The position numbers were made by a program, and so were the translations under genes. A DNA stretch of 64,000 nucleotides from Flavobacterium sp. N1994 (GTDB lineage Bacteria; Bacteroidota; Bacteroidia; Flavobacteriales; Flavobacteriaceae): NCBI RefSeq assembly GCF_025947145.1, contig NZ_CP109999.1, positions 372,001-436,000 of the forward strand, written 5' to 3'. The notes under the pieces were generated by a model. The model was not told the DNA's origin. It made no database searches and was given only the letters and a program-made list of their open reading frames with translations. Below are positions 8,842 to 17,734 of the stretch, one piece after another. Within the stretch, counting starts at the first letter, position 1; each line of letters opens with the position of its first letter.

Positions 8842-8875
8842 ATGTTATTAACGAAAACGTTATAGTTTATAACAT
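8842..8875. other. AT-rich nested dyad upstream of serC
   Basis: ATGTTAT (8842-8848) pairs with ATAACAT (8869-8875), and inside it TAACG (8849-8853) pairs with CGTTA (8858-8862) around AAAA. It lies between the acyl-CoA reductase stop and the serC start. No U-tract follows on the minus strand, so it is as likely a protein site as a terminator. Confidence 0.3.
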
Positions 8876-8887
8876 TTGCTGCGAATT

Positions 8888-9946
8888 TTATAAAGACAAC
8901 AAAAATGCTATAGTATCCACATTATCAGCGTAATCCCATAGCTCGGGTTTTTGAGTTTTACCAAAAGGAATGGAATTTTCAATTAGATTATTGGAAACAA
9001 TACACTGAATTTGCTCGGCTTCATTTGTTAAGCGTATTTGCAAATCAGCAATGTTTTCATAATATTCATAAAATACAGAAGAAATAGGAGAGGCATAGCT
9101 GGTATCTTCTTTCAAGGTAAGAAATTCGTTATCCAATAATTTGAAATTACTCATCAGGAATACTGCTTTGTTGTAGTCGTAGTTGTTGGAGTATTTTTCG
9201 TAGAAAATGACATCTTTGTATTCATAAATGGCTTTAAAGAATGCTTCAAAACTATAGTCCTTCGGAACAAACAATTTAGAAACATTTCGACAACCTAAAC
9301 CAAAATAACGGAAGATGTCTTCTCCAAGTTGAACCAAATGCTCATGGGTTTCTTTTCCATTTAAAACGGCTACTGAATTTCTATTTTTGCGAATAATGCT
9401 TGGTTTATCTTTAAAATAAAACTCAAAATAACGTGCTGTGTTATTGCTTCCAGTGGCAATGATAGCATCAAAGTTTTCTAGCTTTCCATCTGTAAAAGTG
9501 ATGTAATTCGAAAGTTCAGGTTCAACAGTAATCAAATACTTTGCTAAAAATTGAATTAAATGTTGATCATTTGAAGACGTTTTTACCAAAGCTTTATGAC
9601 CAGAAATTAGCACCGAAAGAAAATCGTGAAAGCCTACTAAAGGAATATTCCCCGCTAAAATCAATCCGACTGTTTTTGATTTTACTTCTTCTAAGTTATA
9701 AGCAGCTAACCATTGATTTAAATGCTCTTCTGTTAAAGCTTCAGCCCAAGATTGAACGGCAAAATAAACTTGTTCAGGTGTAAACCATCCGTTATGAGAT
9801 TGTGAAAGTTCTAGTAAGTCTTTGAACGTATCAAAATACAAATCATTATGAAGTACTGTTTCGTTTTTGGTATTTATATCTAATGAAAATTGGCTTAAAA
9901 ACTTTCCTAATTCAACAAAACATTTTTTTTTCTCGATTTGTAACAT
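8888..9946 (-). CDS. Acyl-CoA reductase (LuxC-like)
   Basis: A 352-residue protein of the acyl-CoA reductase family (PF05893, LuxC-like), a branch of the aldehyde dehydrogenase fold that reduces acyl-CoA to the aldehyde with NADPH. Supporting blocks are VGLILAGNIPLVGFHDFLSVL near residue 93, KALVKTSSND near 118, and FRYFGLGCRNVSKLFVP near 213, where the Cys is the probable catalytic nucleophile. No LuxD/E-like partner is adjacent, so the physiological substrate is unknown. It is divergent from the ferredoxin gene, which may supply electrons to other pathways, and upstream of serC on the same strand. Confidence 0.85.
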   Translation of the reverse strand: MLQIEKKKCFVELGKFLSQFSLDINTKNETVLHNDLYFDTFKDLLELSQSHNGWFTPEQVYFAVQSWAEALTEEHLNQWLAAYNLEEVKSKTVGLILAGNIPLVGFHDFLSVLISGHKALVKTSSNDQHLIQFLAKYLITVEPELSNYITFTDGKLENFDAIIATGSNNTARYFEFYFKDKPSIIRKNRNSVAVLNGKETHEHLVQLGEDIFRYFGLGCRNVSKLFVPKDYSFEAFFKAIYEYKDVIFYEKYSNNYDYNKAVFLMSNFKLLDNEFLTLKEDTSYASPISSVFYEYYENIADLQIRLTNEAEQIQCIVSNNLIENSIPFGKTQKPELWDYADNVDTIAFLLSL

Positions 9947-9953
9947 AGGTAAC

Positions 9954-9984
9954 TTGTTTATGAATGGTTTTGATTGTAATTTTG
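9954..9984 (+). promoter_or_regulatory. Promoter of the ferredoxin gene
   Basis: TTG at 9954-9956, 20 bp, then TAATTTTG at 9977-9984, matching the Bacteroidetes sigma consensus. It is 24 bp before the ATG at 10009. Confidence 0.65.
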
Positions 9985-10008
9985 CACAAAATTAATTAAA
10001 AATAAGCT

Positions 10009-10359
10009 ATGGCAATCATTATAACAGACGAATGTATAAACTGTGGTGCTTGTGAACCTGAGTGTCCCAATACAGCGATATATGAAGGAGCAGATGACTG
10101 GAGATATAAAGATGGAACTAAACTTAAAGGAAAAGTAATTTTACCTGACGGTACTGAAGTCGATGCAGATGCAGCTCAAACACCAATATCCGATGATATC
10201 TATTATATCGTTCCAGGAAAGTGTACCGAATGTAAAGGCTTTCATGAAGAGCCACAATGTGCGGCAGTTTGTCCAGTAGATTGTTGTGTTCCTGATGACA
10301 ATCATGTTGAAAGTGAAGAAACACTCTTTAACCGACAATCCTTCTTACATAATGAATAA
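10009..10359 (+). CDS. 4Fe-4S dicluster ferredoxin
   Basis: A 116-residue ferredoxin carrying two [4Fe-4S] clusters. The first motif is C-x2-C-x2-C-x3-C at Cys9, 12, 15 and 19 ([14 protein letters not shown]). The second, around residues 72-91, is expanded as C-x2-C-x8-C-x3-C ([18 protein letters not shown]). Between them is an insert of about 50 residues ([16 protein letters not shown]) typical of the Bacteroidetes 4Fe-4S dicluster family. It is a cytoplasmic electron carrier with partner unknown. It is a single-gene transcription unit with a good promoter and a strong terminator. Confidence 0.93.
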   Translation: MAIIITDECINCGACEPECPNTAIYEGADDWRYKDGTKLKGKVILPDGTEVDADAAQTPISDDIYYIVPGKCTECKGFHEEPQCAAVCPVDCCVPDDNHVESEETLFNRQSFLHNE

Positions 10360-10391
10360 AAAAAGCCCGAGTAATTTACTCGGGCTTTTTT
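10358..10391. terminator. Bidirectional intrinsic terminator
   Basis: AAAGCCCGAGTAA and TTACTCGGGCTTT form a stem of more than 12 bp with a very short loop, with A and T runs on both sides. It serves the ferredoxin gene (+) and the convergent gene ending at 10409 (-). Confidence 0.9.
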
Positions 10392-10408
10392 TATGATATC
10401 GAACTATA

Positions 10409-10945
10409 TTATGGTTTCACGACACTATATTTTTCCTGAATAACGGAATCTGTCTTTTCATCATAAGTTTCTAAAATAAGATTTCCATCGACATCAAAAT
10501 AGCCTACAGAGAAATTATCCTTGTTTTTAAAAATATAATTGTTATTCGAAGTTTTTCTCAAAAGAGATAAGGTATTAGTTTTGGGATTTGTCATGACATA
10601 GCCAGTCTTATCAGATTGTATTTGGTATTTTTCACCACCTAAACTGTAATAGGAAGAATGATTTACTTCTTCTGATTTAATAACTCCATCGACAATGACT
10701 TTTGTTTTAGTAGTTACATCTACAGGACTATCTTTGATTGGGATATTTAAGGTGTTGGGTTTTTCTTCTTCCAAAGCAATTTTTTGAACTTCATTGGTTT
10801 CTTCTGATTTTACAATTTTCTTTTTTCCACGAGAGTCTTTTACAGTCGTAGTTACTGTTTTTATTTCCGATTTCACATTGGTGTTTTGAGCCTGTCCAGC
10901 AATTGAAAACAGGAAAATAAACGCACTTAAGAATATAACTTTCAT
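10409..10945 (-). CDS. Hypothetical exported protein
   Basis: A 178-residue protein, not recognised. Residues 1-19 are a signal peptide (MKVIFLSAFIFLFSIAGQAQ). The mature part is rich in Lys, Thr and Val with two similar segments of the type KSEIKTVTTTVKDSRGKKKIVKSEE and TTKTKVIVDGVIKSEEV, which may be a weak internal repeat. The C-terminal half alternates polar and hydrophobic residues (YYSLGGEKYQIQSDKTG, NFSVGYFDVDGNLILETYDE), as in small beta proteins. It stands alone between two terminators and is probably periplasmic. Confidence 0.65.
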   Translation of the reverse strand: MKVIFLSAFIFLFSIAGQAQNTNVKSEIKTVTTTVKDSRGKKKIVKSEETNEVQKIALEEEKPNTLNIPIKDSPVDVTTKTKVIVDGVIKSEEVNHSSYYSLGGEKYQIQSDKTGYVMTNPKTNTLSLLRKTSNNNYIFKNKDNFSVGYFDVDGNLILETYDEKTDSVIQEKYSVVKP

Positions 10946-11040
10946 AACAACTATTTTTATGGATTAGTATACTACAAATCTATTTCGAAAGACGCCTGTG
11001 TATGTTACATTTTTCTGTTTAATAGTTATAGAATACCCAT

Positions 11041-11072
11041 AAAAAAATCCTGAAGTTGATTCAGGATTTTTA
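11041..11072 (-). terminator. Terminator of the TonB-dependent receptor gene
   Basis: AATCCTGAA and TTCAGGATT form a 9-bp stem around GTTGA, with A/T runs on each side. It lies just past the receptor stop at 11093 on the minus strand. Confidence 0.8.
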
Positions 11073-11092
11073 TTAAAATGAGTGTATTAATC

Positions 11093-13546
11093 TTAAAATC
11101 TGAAACTAAGTCTGGTATAATAATAAGCTCCACTAAAGCCCATTTGAACAGCATCCCAATATCCTCCAGCTTCAGTATTTCCCGATTCATCTTGTTTAGT
11201 AGGATAAACGTTAAATAAGTTGTTGCTTCCCACACTCAATTTTACAGATTTAATTAATTGAAATCCTAGTGTTAAATCGGTTACAATTTTTGGATCATAC
11301 ACATTATCTAAACCAGCATAATCAACAAGAACTACTTTACTGAAACGTGTAAACGCGGTTCCAACATCAAACCATTTTCTGGCATAATTTAGGTTTAAAC
11401 CAAATTTACTATTAGGAGCAGAAGCTTTTAAGAAGGCTATTTCACGTGCTCCAAAAAACGTTTCTTGATCAAGATTTCCGTTTTTAACTTTAGTTACTTC
11501 CATATTGTTGATGTTTCCAACCAATGTAGCACCAAATTTTGAAGCTCCAATAGCATCTTTCCAGGCCAAAACAACATCAATTCCTTTGGTAACTGTATTC
11601 ACACCATTCACAAAAAATTGTGCTTGATCAACATTTAAGTTTAAAGCAGAAGCATCGAAATATCCAGTAAGTACAATACGATCTTTAACGTTAATCAAAT
11701 AGCCATCAACGGTAGTTGTAAATTTTCCAAACTTTCCTGTCAAACCAACGGAACCATTTATAGATTTTTCTTCTTTTAATTTATCAATACCAAAGCCTTG
11801 TGTCACAGCACTACCATTAGCGGCTAACAAAACTTCTGAAGCACCGCTGCCGTTAAAGTTGGTGAAGCTTGTGTTAAAATAGATTTGCGCCAATGATGGT
11901 GCTCTAAATCCAGTACCAAAAGAACCTCTTAAACTCACATTATCAGTCAGTTTTAGTTTGTAGGCTAATTTAAAATTTAATGTGTTTCCAAAGTCACTAT
12001 AATTTTCATAGCGAAGGGCTGTTCCTAACAAAAAGGAATCTGACACATCTAATTCTGCATCAGCATATAAAGCCGTGCTTGTTCGTTGTTTATTTACTTC
12101 ATTAGCTGGGCTAAAACCGGGGAATCCTTGAGAACCTCCTGGTCTAGGTTCTCCTGATATAGGATCAATTGGAGCAAAATGTGTTTGAGGATAAACACTT
12201 GGGTCTATTGGGTTTCCATTTGTATCATAAGTAGCATAAGAACCTACTTCTCCGGCAGTAATTTGATATTGTTCAACTCTATATTCTGCCCCAAAAGCAA
12301 AGTTAAGACCATTTAAAACCGATTTAAAGTTTTTTGAAAAATCAAGATTGGTAGTATTTTGACTAAGGCTAAATCCACCAGCATCAAAAGAAGTTGGTGA
12401 CAAACTCTCTAAACTCGCATTGATGGTTCCTTTTATTCTATAATCAAATGCATTTTTTCCATAAGCATTACTCAAATCAATTTTCCATCCCATAGCTTCT
12501 GTTTTAAATCCAAAAGCAATTGAATTATCAACAATTTTAGAAGTAATTCTTGGTGTATATCCACCAGGATATATAGATTCTACAACTCTTGGACCGTCAT
12601 TTCTGGTAAAAGCATAGGCATCCGTATTTCTGTCATTTCTTCCACCAAAAGCATAGAAGTCCAATTTTTCAGCAAGAGGTACTTGCATGTTAAACATTAC
12701 ATTATAGCTTTTAATTTCGGCTTCACCAAATCCTTTTCTGAAATCAAAACCTGGACGTAGTGTCTTATCTTTAGATAGATATTCTCCTGTTATATTTACA
12801 AATCCACCTTTTTTTCCAAGTTTGACACCATAATTGGCACCAGCTTTTAAAGAAAAACCATCGTACTTATGATCTTTACCATATGAGTTTCCGTTTCCGC
12901 CTTGATCTAATTGATAACCTGGCGTATTGGGAGTTCCTGGAAGAAAATCGCCTTGAGGATCATTTCTATAAATTCCAGTTGTTATTGAACCATTAAATTC
13001 CTCTACGTTATCATTTAATACAATGTTAATTACACCTGCTATGGCATCAGAGCCATATTGAGCCGCAGCTCCATCTCGAAGTATTTCAATTCTTTTGATA
13101 GCGCTTGCTGGAATAGCATTCAAATCTGTTCCAGTATTTCCGCGACCTCGAGTACCGAATAAATTGATTAACGAAGATTGGTGTCTTCTTTTTCCATTAA
13201 TTAACACCAAAGTTTGATCGGGTCCCATTCCTCTTAATGAAGCTGGGTCAACGTGATCTGCACCATCAGAACCTGATTGCTTGTTAGCATTAAAAGAGGG
13301 GGCTAAATATTGAAGTAATTCGTTGATTTCAATTTTACCACTTTGGGTGGTAACGTCTTTTACATTGATAATATCGATTGGCACTGCTGAGTTTAAAACA
13401 GTTCGTTTAGAGTTTCTAGAACCTACAATTTGTACTTCTTGAAGCGCTTGAACTTTCGTGCTGTCCGACTTTGTTTCGCTGGGTTTTTGTTGGGCAAAAA
13501 CTGCCGAAAAGGGAGTGATTAATAATAGTAAAGTAATTTTTTTCAT
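11093..13546 (-). CDS. TonB-dependent receptor
   Basis: An 817-residue outer-membrane receptor for TonB/ExbB-driven uptake. From the ATG at 13546 it begins MKKITLLLLITPFSAVFAQ, a clear signal peptide. The ORF could start at 13576, but that adds 10 polar residues first. The plug domain spans about residues 40-180 (VPIDIINVKDV, LRGMGPDQTLVLINGKRRH, IKRIEILRDGAAAQYGSDAIAGVINI). The barrel follows and ends in Phe (YYTRLSFRF). The N-terminal carboxypeptidase-like domain of SusC-type receptors is lacking and no SusD gene is adjacent, so a glycan role is unlikely. The substrate is unknown. Confidence 0.9.
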   Translation of the reverse strand: MKKITLLLLITPFSAVFAQQKPSETKSDSTKVQALQEVQIVGSRNSKRTVLNSAVPIDIINVKDVTTQSGKIEINELLQYLAPSFNANKQSGSDGADHVDPASLRGMGPDQTLVLINGKRRHQSSLINLFGTRGRGNTGTDLNAIPASAIKRIEILRDGAAAQYGSDAIAGVINIVLNDNVEEFNGSITTGIYRNDPQGDFLPGTPNTPGYQLDQGGNGNSYGKDHKYDGFSLKAGANYGVKLGKKGGFVNITGEYLSKDKTLRPGFDFRKGFGEAEIKSYNVMFNMQVPLAEKLDFYAFGGRNDRNTDAYAFTRNDGPRVVESIYPGGYTPRITSKIVDNSIAFGFKTEAMGWKIDLSNAYGKNAFDYRIKGTINASLESLSPTSFDAGGFSLSQNTTNLDFSKNFKSVLNGLNFAFGAEYRVEQYQITAGEVGSYATYDTNGNPIDPSVYPQTHFAPIDPISGEPRPGGSQGFPGFSPANEVNKQRTSTALYADAELDVSDSFLLGTALRYENYSDFGNTLNFKLAYKLKLTDNVSLRGSFGTGFRAPSLAQIYFNTSFTNFNGSGASEVLLAANGSAVTQGFGIDKLKEEKSINGSVGLTGKFGKFTTTVDGYLINVKDRIVLTGYFDASALNLNVDQAQFFVNGVNTVTKGIDVVLAWKDAIGASKFGATLVGNINNMEVTKVKNGNLDQETFFGAREIAFLKASAPNSKFGLNLNYARKWFDVGTAFTRFSKVVLVDYAGLDNVYDPKIVTDLTLGFQLIKSVKLSVGSNNLFNVYPTKQDESGNTEAGGYWDAVQMGFSGAYYYTRLSFRF

Positions 13547-13651
13547 AAATATTGAGGTTAGATGTTTGATTTGCAATTTACTATTTTTTCACTACTGTTT
13601 TAAGAAAAAACATGAAATGCTTTTAACAAATTAACTAACAATATCAGAATT

Positions 13652-13683
13652 TTGTTTTATCTATAACTTTTTTGTTAAATTTG
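13652..13683 (+). promoter_or_regulatory. Promoter of the 13703 gene
   Basis: TTG at 13652-13654, 21 bp, then TAAATTTG at 13676-13683, a good Bacteroidetes match. It lies 19 bp before the chosen ATG. Confidence 0.6.
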
Positions 13684-13702
13684 TTTTGACCCAAGTTTGC
13701 TT

Positions 13703-14866
13703 ATGAAAAGAATTACATTGTTATTATTTTTGATTTGCAATGTTGTTGCCTTATCGCAAAACGTTGAAAAATCAATCATCCTAAAAGACGTTGACACCAA
13801 TCTTCCCATAGAAGACGCGACGGTTTTTATTGCAAAAACTAAGCAGACTTTATTGAGTAATGCAGAAGGAGAAGTTACTTTTGTTATCAATGGAATTACA
13901 ACGATTCAAATAACGCATTCTTCTTATAATCCTATCAAATTGCGATCAAGTATTTTAAAAGACAAACAAAATGTTTTTTATTTAAAAAACAATGTAAACG
14001 ATTTGGATGAAATTATTATCACCAAAATTCCACCACAAAAAATTCTAACAGAATTAGTCCTTAATTCTACTAAAAAATTAACTATACCAGCTCGATTGAA
14101 AGTGTATTCTAGAGAGTTTATGAAACTCAACGGAGACTATGCATATTATAATGATGGGTTACTTAATTTTCAATTGGATGGAAATTATAAAAATTTCAAA
14201 AACACTATTTTAGTAGAGCAAAATAGATCCTATGGTTTGGTCTACGATGAATTTGGGGATGATGCTTTAGGTTATAACTTGAATAACATCATGGAGAATT
14301 ACTATAACTTCAAATATCTTAATCCACTTTTAGAGGCCAGTAGCAAGAAGCAATATGATTTTTTGATAAAAGGATACTCTTCCAATTCGGAATATAATTT
14401 AATGATAGTAACTCCTCAAAAAGAGGTAAAAGGATTGCTAGATGATTTTTCCATCCTTTATGATAGAAAGAAAAAATTAATAATTGAAGTCAGTACTGTA
14501 GTTTCTCCCACAACTTTGGCCAATATGAAAGATAAAACAACAGTTGGTTCCAAAAATATTTATAAATCTCTTTTTAAAGCTATGTATCGCATAAATGGTT
14601 TTGATTATTATTTGATAAGTTCAAAAGAAGAAATTGGCTTCGAAAAAATAGAGAAAAAGAAAACCACCAATATCGAAGTTAAAAATTGTTTTGTGACAAC
14701 TAATTTTAGCGATAAAAATTTTGTTTATAAAGAAAGCGATGTCTTTAAAGATAAAACGCTTTACAACAAGAAAAATTCTATCCTTACCAATTATTGGGAA
14801 GTTTCTGGATTAACTGCTACAGATGAAGAGGAAGAAATAATTAAGAAAATTGAATTTAGAGAATAA
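13703..14866 (+). CDS. Carboxypeptidase-regulatory-like domain protein
   Basis: A 387-residue exported protein. The start is ATG 13703 (MKRITLLLFLICNVVALSQ, signal peptide). A TTG at 13697 is also in frame but less likely. Residues about 20-90 form a CarboxypepD_reg-like beta-sandwich (ILKDVDTNLPIEDATVFI, LSNAEGEVTFVI, ITHSSYNPIKL), which in Bacteroidetes usually heads outer-membrane proteins. The rest (about 100-387) is rich in Lys, Asn and Tyr and not recognised. It ends in charged residues, so it is not a barrel. It is divergent from the TonB-dependent receptor, but nothing shows they work together. Confidence 0.75.
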   Translation: MKRITLLLFLICNVVALSQNVEKSIILKDVDTNLPIEDATVFIAKTKQTLLSNAEGEVTFVINGITTIQITHSSYNPIKLRSSILKDKQNVFYLKNNVNDLDEIIITKIPPQKILTELVLNSTKKLTIPARLKVYSREFMKLNGDYAYYNDGLLNFQLDGNYKNFKNTILVEQNRSYGLVYDEFGDDALGYNLNNIMENYYNFKYLNPLLEASSKKQYDFLIKGYSSNSEYNLMIVTPQKEVKGLLDDFSILYDRKKKLIIEVSTVVSPTTLANMKDKTTVGSKNIYKSLFKAMYRINGFDYYLISSKEEIGFEKIEKKKTTNIEVKNCFVTTNFSDKNFVYKESDVFKDKTLYNKKNSILTNYWEVSGLTATDEEEEIIKKIEFRE

Positions 14867-14885
14867 ATTCAACTATTCATTTATC

Positions 14886-16166
14886 TTATTCTTTTATAAA
14901 TTTCATCATTGATTCTTTTCCGTCTATTGTTGCTTTTGCAATGTAAACCCCTTTTTGAAGTCTACTAGTATCTATAGTTGAGTTATTGATATTAGTGTTT
15001 TTTGTCAATACTTCTTGTCCTAAAATAGTATAAATGGTTATTTTTTCTATTGAGCCAATTGCTTCTAAAGTCAGTTGATTAGAAGTTGGATTTGGATACA
15101 TAGTAAAGTTTGAAATGAAATAGTTTGGTGCTGATAAACCATCCGAAAAAGCTATATCATCGAAATAATAGGTTGAATTAGCACTTCCATCGCCTTGATT
15201 ACCAAAATCAAAGAAAAAAACAATTTTGTTATCATTATTATTTACTGGAGGAAACAAAGTAGGAGAAGTATAATCAAACGTTAATTCTTCCCAAGCATTA
15301 GCGACCGTTGTTGCTACCTCTGTTTCAAATGCTCCATTGTCAAAATCAACAGGACTTCCTTCAAACTTTAGCATTAATTTTTTTCCAGCAATTGGTGACC
15401 AAACTTTTACTTTTACTATTTTATTGGTAGAAAAATCAATTGGTCCAGCCATTTGAATGACACTACCTGAATAAGTTTCACCTTGGTTTTTTATCATTCT
15501 AACAACTGTTGCACTTGGATTAACAGCATCTGGAAACGGATTTGGTAGAATTGTTGTTGCGCCACCTGCAAAATCAGTAAACGGATAAGCAACTGTAGTT
15601 GATTCAAAAGTTAAAGGTAAAACTGGTAAATCTAAAATAGGTCCAGTAGCAAGTGATTGTGTTACATCGTCAAACAAATAGGTTGAATTTGGACCTCCAT
15701 CACCTTGTGTACCCAAGTCAAATATAAATACAATTTGATTATTTACATTGTTTACTGCATCTAATGAAAAATCAAACGTTAATTCTTCCCAAACATTAGC
15801 TGTAGTTATTGGTGCTGATAATTTTTCAAATGAAAATCCAGCGCCTTCAAACTTTAATAAAAGTCTTTTTCCGGCTACAGGGCAAAACACTTTTACTTTA
15901 AAAAGCCTTTCTGTTGAAAAATTAATTGGAGCCGCCATGGTGATTTTACTACCAGCCCAAACTGCTCCCTGACCTTTAACCATTTGCATGACAGTGGCAC
16001 TAGTATTAATGCCTGAAATTTGTGGATTTGCAATTCTTGTGGCAACACCTCCGTCGAAATCGGTAAAAGGGTAAGGTATTGTAGTAGACTCAAAATCTAA
16101 TGGTAAATTTTGTGAAAACCCTTTCGAAAAGAGCATTAAAAACAACAATAAAGTAATTTTTTTCAT
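14886..16166 (-). CDS. T9SS-secreted protein with a duplicated beta-sandwich domain
   Basis: A 426-residue secreted protein. It begins MKKITLLLFLMLFSKGFSQ (ATG 16166; the 16193 start adds polar residues). Two copies of an about 155-residue domain follow. Both contain PLxFESTTxxYPFTDF, FSTxxxxKVKV, AGKxLxLKFEG, WEELTFD, and a closing F-D-x-G-x-QGDGxxNSTYxFDD, as in carbohydrate-binding jelly rolls. The last about 75 residues are a type A T9SS sorting domain (FTMYPNPTSNQLTL, GVYIAKATIDGKESMMKFIKE). The protein should therefore cross the outer membrane and be surface-anchored or released. Ligand unknown. CAAATATA at 16191-16198 reads as a minus-strand -7 box. Confidence 0.88.
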   Translation of the reverse strand: MKKITLLLFLMLFSKGFSQNLPLDFESTTIPYPFTDFDGGVATRIANPQISGINTSATVMQMVKGQGAVWAGSKITMAAPINFSTERLFKVKVFCPVAGKRLLLKFEGAGFSFEKLSAPITTANVWEELTFDFSLDAVNNVNNQIVFIFDLGTQGDGGPNSTYLFDDVTQSLATGPILDLPVLPLTFESTTVAYPFTDFAGGATTILPNPFPDAVNPSATVVRMIKNQGETYSGSVIQMAGPIDFSTNKIVKVKVWSPIAGKKLMLKFEGSPVDFDNGAFETEVATTVANAWEELTFDYTSPTLFPPVNNNDNKIVFFFDFGNQGDGSANSTYYFDDIAFSDGLSAPNYFISNFTMYPNPTSNQLTLEAIGSIEKITIYTILGQEVLTKNTNINNSTIDTSRLQKGVYIAKATIDGKESMMKFIKE

Positions 16167-16374
16167 AAATCGTAATTTAATTTTAAAATCCAAATATACT
16201 CATGTGCAAATAATCATCCAATCAAATTAAAGTATATATAAACTATACAAATTGTGAATTAGATTAATTCTTTAGTAAAGCCAACTAAAGCAGTAGCTTT
16301 GATAATAGCAACCTTATAAAATATACTTAAAAAAAGTACTTTTTTAGAAGTCAAGTAGCTTAAATGTTGTGGTT

Positions 16375-16404
16375 TTGTATCTTGATTTTATTACGCTATA
16401 TTTG
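16375..16404 (+). promoter_or_regulatory. Promoter of ychF
   Basis: TTG at 16375-16377, 19 bp, then TATATTTG at 16397-16404, an excellent match to the Bacteroidetes consensus. It is 34 bp upstream of the ATG. Confidence 0.75.
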
Positions 16405-16438
16405 CGCTCTTTAATAATAAAATCAATATCAAAGAGAT

Positions 16439-17533
16439 ATGAAAGCAGGAATTGTAGGATTACCCAATGTTGGCAAATCAACCTTATTTAATTGTTTGTC
16501 AAACGCCAAAGCACAAAGCGCTAATTTTCCATTTTGTACTATAGAACCTAATATTGGAGTCGTAAATGTTCCTGATCCAAGAATTACTCGTTTAGAAGAA
16601 TTAGTAAAGCCAGAGCGAGTTCAAATGGCAACGGTTGATATTGTTGACATTGCAGGATTAGTAAAAGGTGCCAGTAAAGGGGAAGGTTTAGGAAATCAGT
16701 TCTTGGCTAATATAAGAGAATGTAATGCTATTATTCATGTATTGCGTTGTTTTGATAATGATAATATTGTTCACGTAGATGGCAATGTAAATCCAATTCG
16801 AGACAAAGAAACCATTGATATAGAATTGCAGTTAAAAGATTTAGAAACTGTTGAAAAACGTTTAGAAAAAGTAAATCGTGCTGCCAAAACTGGGAATAAA
16901 GAAGCACAAGTAGAAAAAGCACTTTTAGATAGAATTCGCGAAAACTTATTGCAAGCCAAATCTGCTAGAACAGTAGAACCACAAAATCAAGACGAAGTAG
17001 AGTTACTTGAAGATTTTCAATTAATCACAAACAAACCTGTTTTATATGTTTGTAATGTAGATGAAAGTGCAGCAGTAAACGGGAATAAATATGTTGACCA
17101 AGTTCGCGAATTGGTTAAAGATGAAGATGCAGAAGTAATCATTCTTTCAGTAGGAGCAGAGGCTGATATCACTGAATTAGAAAGCTACGAAGAACGCCAA
17201 GTTTTCCTAGAAGATATGGGATTGACTGAACCAGGTTCGGCAGTATTAATTCGTGCTGCCTATAAATTGTTGAAATTACAAACCTATTTTACCGCTGGAG
17301 TTAAAGAAGTGCGCGCTTGGACCATTAATGTTGGAGATACAGCACCAAAAGCAGCAGGAGTAATTCATACTGATTTTGAAAAAGGATTCATTCGTGCTGA
17401 AGTTATTGCATACGAAGACTTTTCAAATTTTGGTTCAGAAGCCAAAGTAAAAGAAGCTGGAAAACTTCGCGTTGAGGGAAAAGAATATATTGTAAAAGAT
17501 GGTGATGTGATGCATTTCCGTTTTAATGTATAA
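16439..17533 (+). CDS. ychF: Redox-regulated ATPase YchF
   Basis: A 364-residue Obg-family P-loop NTPase (YchF/OLA1) that prefers ATP and binds ribosomes. P-loop GLPNVGKS is at residues 7-14, the switch region FCTIEPNIGVVNVPDPR near 33-49, and the G3 DIAGLVKGASKGEGLGNQFL near 65. A coiled-coil insertion runs about 120-180. The C-terminal TGS-like domain (about 280-364) contains TFFTAG-like TYFTAGVKEVRAWTI and ends HFRFNV. Full length and typical. It stands alone with a strong promoter. Confidence 0.96.
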   Translation: MKAGIVGLPNVGKSTLFNCLSNAKAQSANFPFCTIEPNIGVVNVPDPRITRLEELVKPERVQMATVDIVDIAGLVKGASKGEGLGNQFLANIRECNAIIHVLRCFDNDNIVHVDGNVNPIRDKETIDIELQLKDLETVEKRLEKVNRAAKTGNKEAQVEKALLDRIRENLLQAKSARTVEPQNQDEVELLEDFQLITNKPVLYVCNVDESAAVNGNKYVDQVRELVKDEDAEVIILSVGAEADITELESYEERQVFLEDMGLTEPGSAVLIRAAYKLLKLQTYFTAGVKEVRAWTINVGDTAPKAAGVIHTDFEKGFIRAEVIAYEDFSNFGSEAKVKEAGKLRVEGKEYIVKDGDVMHFRFNV

Positions 17534-17561
17534 GTTAAGGGAATAGAAGTAAAAAGAATAG

Positions 17562-17590
17562 ACCGTTAAAGAAATTTAGCGGTTTTTTTA
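17562..17590 (+). terminator. ychF terminator
   Basis: ACCGTTAAA and TTTAGCGGT pair (one G-U) around a 4-nt loop and are followed by seven T residues, 28 bp after the ychF stop. Confidence 0.75.
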
Positions 17591-17734
17591 TGTTTTTTAA
17601 TTTATGTTTTCTCTTGCTTCTTGTATTCTTTACTTTCTTGTTTTTTTGTCAATATCATTCTTAATAACTTTGATAATTATCATTGTAAAAATCATCCTAA
17701 TTCCACTATATTAGCTGAAAATCGATAATTTTCA

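Noticed and set aside
11026..11235. A 69-codon minus-strand reading frame across the receptor terminator
   Set aside because: It overlaps the 3' end of the TonB-dependent receptor in another frame and contains its terminator hairpin.
11093..13546. A SusC-type glycan receptor
   Set aside because: There is no SusD partner and no N-terminal carboxypeptidase-like domain; the neighbours are unrelated.
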